64,000 nucleotides of DNA from Halisarca cf. caerulea (Eukaryota; Porifera; Demospongiae; Chondrillida; Halisarcidae): the NCBI GenBank assembly GCA_963170055.1, contig CAUJGJ010000007.1:98901-162900 (forward strand), in the 5' to 3' direction. The translations under genes were made by a program, and so were the position numbers. The notes under the pieces are model-generated. The model saw only the letters and a program-made list of their open reading frames with translations, ran no database searches and was not told where the DNA came from. Positions within the stretch are counted from its first letter, which is position 1, and every line of letters starts with the position of its first letter. Of the stretch, positions 1 to 11,169 are shown piece by piece.

Positions 1-254
1 ACGTACGTACTGTACATGTACGAATGTACGTATGTACGTACGTACATACATACATTTGTACATCACAAACCAAATGACAAGAACATTTATACTACAAACA
101 AGTATGTACATCTGTATGTACATGTGTACACGTACTTACGAACACAAATAATACTTCACAAAATTAACATACGTACTGTATGTATGTAAGTACATTACTA
201 TGTGCATAGACAATGCATGTATGTACATACGTATGTAAGCAAACACAAAAGCAC

Positions 255-896
255 CTTTCCACTGTGTCCTTTGAGGTTGCCCACATTCTCGAAAGTGTAT
301 GTACCGTAAATTTGGATGAGGTTGGAATTGGCAGCAGCCAGTAGGTGACCCCCATGGCTGAACCTGCACTCCCTGCAGCCTCGAATGCTGATCTCCTTGA
401 ACACACGAATGTCATCTATGAGGATGTTCATCAGACGAAGCTTCTCACTGAAGCCAACAAGAACAAACAGCCCACTAGGGTGGACAGCTATGCTGTGTGC
501 TTCTTCCTGGAACTCTTTCCAAACTTCCAGTGACCTGTAAACATGAGTATATACATACGTACTATATGTGTGTATGTGCAACAGTCAAATGTTACTGATA
601 AAGTAACCTACATGTATGTACATACGATTACACGAAATAAAGCTGTCCTCTTACTCATGTACAGAATGCATGTATATTGGTAGTTGAACAATCAACATTT
701 TCTATGTGCATTAGTACATGTATTTTTGTATGTTGTCTGAAAAGTACATAATCATAATATGGTAATACAACACATCCAGTCATGCTTCATGTACGTGAGT
801 ACTTGCAAGACACAGTTGAACCGAAAATGTTTGCATAATATACATACGTACATACGTATGTATCTGTACGTATGTATCTCATAAATACACGCACTG

Positions 897-940
<44 letters not shown>

Positions 941-969
941 CACACAAAACACACAGTAATGAACGACAT

Positions 970-1041
<72 letters not shown>

Positions 1042-2506
1042 ACGACATGTACACATGGATGCACATACAAGGTCTCGTAGTTCCATATACGAACAGTGCG
1101 GTCAAGTGAGCATGTTCCAATGATGGGCTTCCTCAGACACACATCCATCCCTGTGATGTGTGAACTGTGAAAAGACTGCACCAGGTAGTCAAATGCTGAT
1201 CTGCCGCCAACCTGAAGATAATAAAATAATAATCACGTAGGTAGGTACGTTTATACGTACGTATGTACACAGGCACTTCTGGCCAGTCATCATACATCAA
1301 NNNNNNNNNNNNNNNNNNNNNNNNNNNNNNNNNNNNNNNNNNNNNNNNNNNNNNNNNNNNNNNNNNNNNNNNNNNNNNNNNNNNNNNNNNNNNNNNNNNN
1401 NNNNNNNNNNNNNNNNNNNNNNNNNNNNNNNNNNNNNNNNNNNNNNNNNNNNNNNNNNNNNNNNNNNNNNNNNNNNNNNNNNNNNNNNNNNNNNNNNNNN
1501 GCATGTAAGCTCAATCATCTCACCTTCCCCAGATCTGCTGCTGACAAGGGCAGGGAGTAGAGCTGCTTTGTGTGTGTAGTACACACAACATTCTCTTCTG
1601 ATGGACTCAGGGCCATATTTAGAATTTCATGTACAGTATTGGATGAGGACTCTGGAATGTCTGGTTGGGTAGTGGAGTCGGTCCAAATATGAATAGAACG
1701 AACTTTCTTGAACACGTTCTTTTCGTCTGTCTTCTCAAACAAGTGCAGCACACCGCTTCCACCAGAGCAAATGAACCCTTTAGAATAAGTGACAATTGAG
1801 TGCACAATGGTGGGGTCCGTAGCTGATGAAGAATCCTTGGTTTCAGCCTGTGATGGAGAACGTGAAGTATCTGGAGAGACAATGACATCAAAATCATTCT
1901 TTAGCTCTCCTCCTTCAAAGAGCTGTATTTTCCCATTGTCTGTTCCCAGAAGAAGATGAGTGTCAGAGATCCAAGCATGTGAGCAGTAGTTGAGAGGCTC
2001 TGATTTCTGAAAAGAATGCTGCTTCAAGTTGCCTTCTGTGTAGCGAAACTGCTTGTAAATCCCCTCCCCGATCACACAGATTGATGTATTGTCCCTTGGA
2101 TTGAAAGACACCTAAGTACGTACATAAAAAGGTACATACGTATGTATGTACATATGTATATGTATGTACATACATACATACATATGTACATATGTACGTA
2201 TGTATATCACAGCATATGTAAAAAGTAGCATTTGTATACACCAAGTATGCATACACAGGTGCATACGTACATGTGTGGCCGACAAAGCATACAAACAATC
2301 TCCATATCTCCATAAATTATATTTATATATATATATATACAGTGAAATCTCTTCAACCTTGATTTTCTGGTAAAAAATTTCTAATTATCCATAAGTTCTA
2401 ATTAACCAGCCACATATGTACTCCCTACATTAGGAACCGTACATTCATCAATGTTCGAATTAAGCCAGATATTCTAATTATCATGGTTCTAATTATCGAG
2501 ATTCTA

Positions 2507-2604
<98 letters not shown>

Positions 2605-2796
2605 GTATATACAGTCAAACTCTGTTAGTAAGTACCAGGGTTAGTAAGTACTCCTGGATAGTGAGTATTCATTGCTCTGTCCCTACCTCATGCAATACCA
2701 TTGAAAGCACCTTGGATAGTAAGTACCTCTGATAGTGAGTACTTATTTTCCTTCCCTTGAGGGTACTTACTATCCAAGTTCTACTGTATATATATG

Positions 2797-2874
<78 letters not shown>

Positions 2875-3870
2875 CTTACATGTATATATGCAGATACATA
2901 TGCAGATGAAGAGACATACGTACACTACTGAGAAGATCAGGTGGTTACTGATATGCACACATTGTGCAGTACTTGAATTGTTCGGTGGAACATACCTATG
3001 CATGTACGTATGACAACTTCAGATATACGCACATATGCATACGTGTAACTATTCAAATATGGTTCCTAATTATGTTAAATTGAAAGAAAAAATCACTATG
3101 GCTACACATCGGTAAACACCCTAATCAGGCACAGCAGCATGCAAGTACGTACGTACGTATGTGCTTGAAAACAATGCAGATTGTTTGCACACTGATAATA
3201 TTAAATTGAGAAAACAAAGATAGCCCTAAGCACACATCTTCGCAACCACCATACATATATGTACATATACGTACATATACATGCATGCATATGTACGTAT
3301 ATGTACATCTGCACATACAGGCGAGAACACACCAGCACACGCACCTGGTGAATAGGCGAATCTTGCTGATTGGTAGTCTTGATGGTTGCCATTAGTTTGG
3401 CTTTCTCCCATCCCCAATACACCAGCGTCCAATCTGGACTCCCTCCTTGAGCAATCACGTACTTGGAGTCCGGAGAAAAAGACACGCTGACAAACTCTTG
3501 TGAGCGAAGATCAGGAAAAGACAGCACTTTTCTTTTCCGCAGTGTGTGCAAATCGAAAATTGTAACAGTCGGCTTTTCTCCTTTGTCTGCAATAGCAGTG
3601 TATCGCTTATTAGGTGCGACAGCCTAAAGAAAAGCAATTGCGTTGTTTGCTTGGCTCATATAGCTTAATGCACCAACTCACCATTGCTGTGGTTCCTAAA
3701 CTGCTAGCAGAACATGATATGAATTTTTGGCTCTTTAGGTCGATATTGTACAGCACACAAGTAGCTCCCGAAGGGTACAGGATGTTTTGCTCGTCCAGAT
3801 ATGTAATATTGTTCGCAACATCTCCTTTCACCCCGAATACGTGCTTTTGCTGAACTGCAGCGATAGACAT
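255..3870 (-). CDS. CFAP57: CFAP57 (WDR65)-like ciliary WD40 protein, 5' part (5 exons)
   Basis: The first 493 residues of a cilia- and flagella-associated WD40-repeat protein; the gene continues past the left edge. Exons on the minus strand: 3870-3682, 3623-3345, 2111-1524, 1211-1069 and 534-255, all joined by GT-AG sites with compatible phases (0,0,0,2,0). The start ATG at 3870 opens with [13 protein letters not shown], followed by [18 protein letters not shown], typical of the CFAP57 N terminus. Further on, [14 protein letters not shown] and [12 protein letters not shown] are recalled family signatures. The family is known to act in the axoneme, in inner dynein arm assembly; that role is family knowledge. 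The 200 Ns at 1301-1500 fall inside the exon 3/4 intron, so no coding sequence need be missing. Introns carry CA repeats and two MITEs. It is head-to-head with RUVBL1. Confidence 0.93.
900..1034. repeat. CA microsatellite in CFAP57 intron
   Basis: Two CA runs are separated by a short unique stretch ending in gaacgacatgtacac. That same flank is repeated after the second run, so the repeat has probably duplicated internally. Confidence 0.95.
1301..1500. other. assembly gap (200 Ns)
   Basis: A run of exactly 200 Ns, probably a fixed-size gap of unknown real length. It lies in the intron between CFAP57 exons 3 and 4. The two exons join in phase 0 and align across the gap with the recalled family sequence. 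Confidence 0.99.
2340..2509. mobile_element. CAGT-end MITE (pogo-like), copy 1
   Basis: A 170-bp element bounded by TA, starting CAGTGAAATCTC and ending GAGATTCTACTG, which are imperfect inverted repeats. The interior repeats a TTCTAATTA motif in both orientations. A near-identical copy sits at 38532-38709, which defines the ends. There is no coding capacity. The TA flanks and CAGT termini resemble Tc1/mariner-pogo non-autonomous elements. Confidence 0.8.
2511..2602. repeat. AT microsatellite
   Basis: A near-pure (AT)n run interrupted twice by ACGT. It lies between two CAGT-end MITEs. Confidence 0.95.
2612..2786. mobile_element. CAGT-end MITE (pogo-like), AGTAAGTAC subtype
   Basis: A 175-bp element flanked by TA, beginning CAGTCAAACTCTG and ending AAGTTCTACTG. 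Its interior is rich in GTAGTAAGTACC-type motifs on both strands. A related element is at 52353-52526. Confidence 0.7.
2808..2871. repeat. TG microsatellite
   Basis: An uninterrupted (TG)n run of about 60 bp in the CFAP57 intron. Confidence 0.95.
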
Positions 3871-5423
<1,553 letters not shown>

Positions 5424-7250
5424 CCTTGCTCTTCACTCTCAACTTCTTAGGAGTCAATGCATGTGTTTAGTCCAATGCATACATAATCAATGTATTTAAT
5501 TTCCTCTTGGTTTTCATTGTAATGCATGTTCATAGTTATCGTGATATGGAAATCTCTAGATCTGGAGTACTGGTACCTGTGTATGTACGTATATGTACAG
5601 CCTGTGGAATGCATGGGGCTGTGGCCTCTTCATAGTATAAAGGACTTAATTTCTTGCATGTATGATCCATAGTATTCATGAACATACATGTGTACATATG
5701 CATGACCTGTATTAGTCTCGTTCACAGACCCATTTCCACCCGGAATAAAATGGCAGGTGGAAGTGGGTCTGGGAAAGTGAATAGACCTGTATATACATGG
5801 ACTGGAGATGTCTGTATAGCATGTGGTCAACCATCTGACTTGCATGAGGTATACGTATGTATATGTTTGTGATCATGACTTCTTTCAAATATTGTGATGC
5901 TGCTTTGGGCATATGCCATGTTGCAGCTGTTAAGACGAACATGCCTTATGCAACCCCATTCCAGGGTCTGTGGGAATATAATCCTCTTTCAATGCAATCA
6001 GCTTACATAACTGGCCAGGACTAACCATCCATGCATTAAAGGGATCGACAAACGATCCATGCAACAGTGCAAGCTGCATGGGCTTATTCGTCAAGACCTC
6101 ATCAATAACTGCTTATAAACAGCTTACATGCTGGCATAAATAACTCAGTTCACAGAAGTCAAGAGTACAGGAACACGGCCACTACGTACATACGTACATA
6201 CGTAGTTGCTGTTTACACAACAAGAATGGATGCTTGTACAACTGATGTGAAAACGACGGCACATGTAGTAATGTTCTGACTGAACAAGTGTCACTGAAGT
6301 CTGGGATCATCCACCTAAGAGTATGTGGGAGGAAAAAGTAAGAATCTAACATTTACCAAAAAATAATATGCACCAAAAATATTAATGTATTAATATGAGT
6401 AAACATACAATTATCAACAAATGAACACTGGCGACATTTTTTTTCTTTGTCTTAAAGAAAGAAATACACACCATTTGTGCTCGTTTTGGCTTTCTTTGCA
6501 GTTTCCGTTTGTCCAAGTATGCGAGAGGGTCAAAATGGCGTACCTGCCATCACTAAAAGCTGGAATTATAGGATTTGAAAGTAGCTTTCTAAAGTTTTGT
6601 CATATTCTAATTTTCATCTAAAAATTCCATATTTTCGTCAGGGTAAACAATTTAGGTAAATCCTATTCTATTCTAATAGAAAGACGAAATTTTCGCTGGA
6701 TTAGGTGTGACAAATTTTTAGAGAGAGTACTGTATATGTATGTATAAGTACTGTATGTATAAGTACTGTACGTATAAGTACTGTATGTATAAGTACTGTA
6801 TAATTGGGAAAAGCGGGATAAGTTGAAACGGCTGATCAGAAGCAGTGTCAACAGCAGCTCACAGGACTTGTTGCTGGATAAAATTGTCTATTGAGAAATG
6901 GCTGTGGCAACTACGGCTAGAAAGCGTAGCTGTAACAAAAGTAAAGACCCTGTTTCTTATCACCCCACATTTACACTGTGTCCTTACGTACGTACATATG
7001 TACACTTACTTTAGCATACTTGCACCATTTCTGTGATGGGATTGGTCGATAGGGTGGCACAGGACGCCTCTAAAGGAGCAAATCAGTTGATATTTACAGT
7101 CAGTCACGTCAGTAGGCTAAACCAAGCATTGTGATCATATACAAACACATCTCACTATCAACGTGTACATGTTAGCAGGGGACACACACTTGCATACACA
7201 CCATCCACTGCTATTTCTATACATGAGTATATATGTACATGGTTTCTGGA
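5424..7250. other. non-coding stretch downstream of RUVBL1
   Basis: No convincing exon was found. The region holds TACG-rich tetranucleotide runs near 6185 and a short TACTGTATGTATAAG tandem repeat at about 6728-6800. One short open stretch at 5750-5847 starts MAGGSGSGKVNRPVYTW and ends at a possible GT donor, but no partner exon could be joined to it. Confidence 0.5.
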
Positions 7251-7269
7251 GCACAGTGGACCACTTGTA

Positions 7270-7450
7270 CAGAAAGACCACCTGTTTATATTGACCACTG
7301 TGGACTGGTCCCGGAACCACTAAAGATATACTATTGCACCTCTACATAAGGACCACCTGTCTATATTGACCACTGTGGACTAGTCCCGGAACCACTAAAG
7401 ATATACTATTGCACCTCTACATAAGGACCACCTGTCTATAGTGACCACTG
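7270..7450. repeat. 75-bp tandem repeat, about 2.4 copies
   Basis: The unit begins GGACCACCTGTCTATATTGA and contains GTCCCGGAACCACTAAAG. Two units are nearly identical and a third is partial, ending near 7450. Related GACCACCTGTCTA motifs recur at 8150-8215, so the repeat may derive from a MITE. Confidence 0.8.
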
Positions 7451-8750
7451 TTCAATGGCCACTTCAGTGATAGTAAAGCACTTCAGTATAGGCTGAGGGG
7501 GAGACGGCAAGGGGGGGCACTCACCTCCCCTCCCTTTGACAGAACCCCCCCCCTTGGAAATGATGTGTAGATACTGTATTGAAAAATCATAATTAGCTCA
7601 GATGCTGAAGACAGCACTGAAGTCAATCAATCGGACTTCACAAACATGAGATACTCTATGAAGAGGCCATAACAGTTCACAAATCCCTTTTTGCATAAGG
7701 GGAAAATGAAAATTGTGTAGAGAGTACCTACTTTGTAGTTTCCTTGTTGGCTACATGCTGCTATTGTGCAAAACTATATATGTACTTGAGTGTCAATGGA
7801 GACCATTAACACACTGCTAGTATACTGCTTTCTAGCAACTTCCAGCTTATATTTTCATTATGGTCGAAATAGTCTCCAAATGTGTACCCAGGTGTACTCA
7901 CTAACGAGGTTTGACTGTATAATGTACAACACAACCCAACACAATTCAGGCACATGGATACATGGCTTTGCTCCCTTTTCCTTCACAGGGATGTATTTTG
8001 CCTCCCCCCCTCCCTCCTTGGGACAATTTCTAAATGAAGGTCTGATTGGTCTCACCAACCAGACCCAGATGGCTTGTTATGTAATCATATATCCCCCATT
8101 TTTTGCTCAGCCTAAATAAAATGGTCGATTGACAAGACTACCTTTATATAAGGACCACTAGTTGGTCTAGCTAGACTAATGGACCACCTGTCTACAAAGA
8201 CCATAACCACTCAGTCCCTTGAGTGGTTGATATCAAGAAGTTTGGATGTACTCAGAACACAAAATAGTTCAGATTAATAAAATGAAAGTGTACAAGACAG
8301 TACACCATTGGTGTTGTGTGGAGGAAAGTGAAGGAACAATGGATTGAAGAAATGGGTTGCTGGTCCCTCTTCAAGAAATGCATGGACTTGCAACACTGTA
8401 TGCAGAAGGAACACTCTTATCAGACAGAAATACTCATCACATTGGATTAGAGAGAGACCATAAATCATCACTATTTTTGGAAGCCCTGTAGAGTAGCTTA
8501 CATTTGCTAAAGTGGCCCTAACTTTTATATAATTCAACTCATATTCACACCAGGAACAGTGGAACAGGCTTGCCAAAAGTCGTCCAAACGTGATCCTCTC
8601 CAGGAACAGTTTTGGTAAAGGAGGACTACTTTTGGCTACCAAAACCTGTCCAGATGGGACCACTTTTGATAGACAAAAATAGTCCGGGGTCCACTTTTGG
8701 CCAGGACCAACTATCACATGACATGACAATAGATAACAGAAAATGTATTC
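7451..8750. other. non-coding, MITE fragments
   Basis: No gene was recognised. One end of a CAGT-type MITE is visible at about 7890-7918 (CTCACTAACGAGGTTTGACTG). Another degenerate element covers roughly 8140-8230. C-runs near 7545 and 8006 are low complexity. Confidence 0.5.
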
Positions 8751-8755
8751 CGATT

Positions 8756-9150
8756 ATTGGTTTGTGCATAGTGTACGTATGCTGGTGTGTGCATAGTGTA
8801 CGTATGCTAGTTTGTGCATAGTGTATGTATGTTGGTACATGTGCATAGTGTATGTATGTTGGTGTGTATGTACATTTGCTGGTGTGTGCATAGTGTATGT
8901 ACGCTGGTGTGTGCATAGTGTATGTACGCTGGTGTGTGCATAGTGTACGTATGCTAGTTTGTGCATAGCGTATGTATGCAGGTGTGTGCATAGCATATGT
9001 ATGTAAGCTGGTGTGTGCATAGCGTACATGTATGCTGGTGTGTGCATAGTGTACGTATGCTGGTACATGTGCATAACGTATGTATGTTGGTGTGTGCATA
9101 GTGTATGTATGCTGGTGTGTGCATAGTGCATGCATGTTAGTGTGTGCATT
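8756..9150. repeat. minisatellite, about 24-bp unit
   Basis: About 16 imperfect copies of a unit like GTGTGCATAGTGTATGTATG plus CTG. Units vary in length by a few bases. Open frames across it are a by-product of the repeat. Confidence 0.9.
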
Positions 9151-9319
9151 AGACAGGGTTTGAGTAACTTATGGACGCACATAAGAATATATCATCTAAG
9201 GTGTGTGACATTCATAGTGGATTCCCCATAAGTTCAAATTTGTGATAGAGAGCACAAAAATATGAAGTTAGCTTTAACATGCTGTTTGTTGCAATACGCA
9301 TGCTGTAGGGTACGCTCAC

Positions 9320-9655
9320 CTCCAAACTTGCGGAATACAGGAAAACGGGTACGCAAGCAATTGCACCGAATAAAAACGCGAAAACTGTATTTCTCTTCCA
9401 TGCCTTAGGGTTACACCACCATCCCCCGCTAGGGGACCAGACGTAAACAGGATAAGGGAACTTTTTGACTCCACCCTGGAAGAGGAACAAGGAATGGTCG
9501 AGAAAGTCATTTTCAAGCCACAAAATTCATGTAACACAGTGTTCTATTCCTGTTCAGTAAAGCTGTAAGAAACTTTACATAAACACTCAGCGAATACATC
9601 TTTCATGGAGTACGGTGTGGACACGAAGACGGTTACATTTTGGTCAGCTCACCAT
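9320..9655 (-). CDS. small single-pass membrane protein, 5' exons (partial)
   Basis: A clear internal exon at 9475-9320 has an acceptor (CTCTTCCAG) and a donor (GTGAGC) and is 52 codons long in phase 0. It encodes a Trp-rich motif, VWSPSGGWWCNPKAWKRNT, then one hydrophobic helix (VFAFLFGAIACVPVFLYSA). Upstream, an ATG at 9655-9653 is followed at once by a GTGAGC donor. Joining the two gives MGGVKKFPYPVYVW, a plausible N terminus; this first exon is inferred. The following exon was not found at lower coordinates, so the C terminus is missing. The layout resembles short mitochondrial or ER membrane proteins, but I cannot name the family. It is divergent to the gene at 9785. Confidence 0.5.
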
Positions 9656-9784
9656 CACTCACGATCCGAAGTTCAGTTTAGGGATCGGTTAACCAAATTT
9701 ATATGGATTCAATTATGTACTAAAATGTATAAATAACTGGCTGGATTATACAGCAGCGACATTTTTTATTGCGCAATAAATAAA
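9656..9784. promoter_or_regulatory. probable bidirectional promoter
   Basis: A stretch of 129 bp between two divergent predicted start codons. It depends on the inferred ATG-only coding exon of the minus-strand gene. Confidence 0.35.
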
Positions 9785-10241
9785 ATGGCTTCAAAAGGTT
9801 GGAAACGAGAGTCGAGTATACTCGAGCTAGCTTGCAATTGTGAATTACATCATAGATCTTGGAGTATATATGGTTACATATCCAGTTATAGTCCATAGCC
9901 AGATCCCTAGAGCTGTGGTGTTATATGCAATAGAGTGATTTTATCCTGTGGAGTTTTAAATATGACATGATATTTCTCCTGTATTGTAGATTACGAGAAG
10001 CGGCAAAACATATTGCAAGGTTTACAGCGAACCAAATCGAGACTTGAGCAACTTCAAAGGGAGTAAGTTGGTCCTAACCAACGCTCTAGTTTCTATTGTT
10101 GCATTATCTTCCACTCTGCACACCGGCCTTGTACAGTTCTCCTAGTAGATCTCCTATTAGCATGTCTCCTGTGAACATTGTGGATCACATGTATATACCC
10201 ACGGTAAGACTGAGACTTAAGTGTGTTTATGTATCCAAAAG

Positions 10242-10281
<40 letters not shown>

Positions 10282-10698
10282 AGAGCCCTCTTTTCCATTT
10301 TCTGTGTGTTATGTTTGTTTCCTTTGTAGATGAAGTCAGCATCACCATCCACAGCTACTACTTACTTCAACAGACGTGAACAGCAAAGAATTGCTTTGGA
10401 GGTTAGGAGTCTTCATGTACAATATTTCATCTCTTATATTATCCCTTGTATCATGTGTAGACATTCCCTCCTTCATTTTCACAAGCACATTATATAGTAC
10501 TAGCCAGTGTCATGGCTGTCCTCTTAAATTCTGTGTACTTGTTTTCCAACATTTATCTCCCACACTTAGCACGCACACTCGCAGACTGCCAGCTACGTGA
10601 TGCTTCAGGACTCCAACTTCAGCAATTTGGTTCTTCCTGTTCTACCGAGGTTTAGTGAACAAGGAGACCTCATCCAACCTCAGCCTCCTGCCAAGTAG
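9785..10698 (+). CDS. unrecognised 139-residue protein, 5 exons
   Basis: Exons at 9785-9863, 9990-10062, 10137-10203, 10330-10401 and 10570-10698 join with GT-AG sites and matching phases (1,2,0,0) into one open frame ending in TAG. The product starts MASKGWKRESSILELACNCE. It has a short basic coiled-coil-like segment (YEKRQNILQGLQRTKSRLEQL, about residues 28-48, split here for length), then a Ser/Pro-rich stretch with SPSRSPISMSP. It ends with NLVLPVLPRF and a Gln/Pro tail. No signal peptide or membrane segment is seen. I do not recognise the family; a small cytoskeletal or ciliary protein is a guess. The ATG context (aaaATGG) matches other genes here. A CA repeat lies in intron 3. Confidence 0.6.
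10243..10280. repeat. CA microsatellite
   Basis: A (CA)n run inside an intron of the five-exon gene. Confidence 0.9.
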
Positions 10699-10949
10699 AC
10701 AACATCTCTACTCGGGATACACACGTTTTGCTTCTTATTTCAATGTTGGTCTGTAGTGTGGGAAGTTGCGAACCACATTTCTTCATTACTGTAATACGTG
10801 TATGTAACTGCCCACTGTCAGTGTATGTAAGCGCACACTGTCGGTCCAGTCTTCACAGTTTGCAGCACAAACATGTGGTACATTTTATATTTATTGCATC
10901 TCAAAACCTGCCTGGCCATGTACAATCTTGCCATTGTATACACACAGTT

Positions 10950-10988
10950 CATATTGGTTAGTCTCGCGGCGCCAGACTACATATTGGT
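10950..10988. mobile_element. minimal TAGTCT foldback element with perfect 9-bp TSD
   Basis: A 21-bp palindromic core (10959-10979) starts TAGTCTCG and ends CCAGACTA. It is flanked on both sides by the identical 9-mer CATATTGGT (10950-10958 and 10980-10988). This is the shortest member of the family also seen at 41424, 41511 and 62029. It may be an internally deleted element or an excision remnant. Confidence 0.75.
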
Positions 10989-11169
10989 TAGTAGTACAAC
11001 TGTATACAAATGTTTGCTATAAAGCTGGTTCTTAATTTTTAATCTTGAAATTTATACTCTATTTACATATATACAGCATTGACATAATATGCCAAAACAA
11101 ACATGTAATTTTGTTAGCATGCGTACATTTTTTTGTTGGTACGTGCTAATGCATTTTCCGCTGCTGTTA

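Noticed and set aside
5750..5847. Possible first exon starting MAGGSGSGKVNRPVYTW with a GT donor
   Set aside because: No in-phase downstream exon could be found up to 9.2 kb. The ATG context alone is weak evidence.
8756..9150. Possible repetitive secreted protein (His-Thr-Tyr-rich frames)
   Set aside because: The frames come from a 24-bp minisatellite whose unit length varies, with no start, signal peptide or conserved frame.
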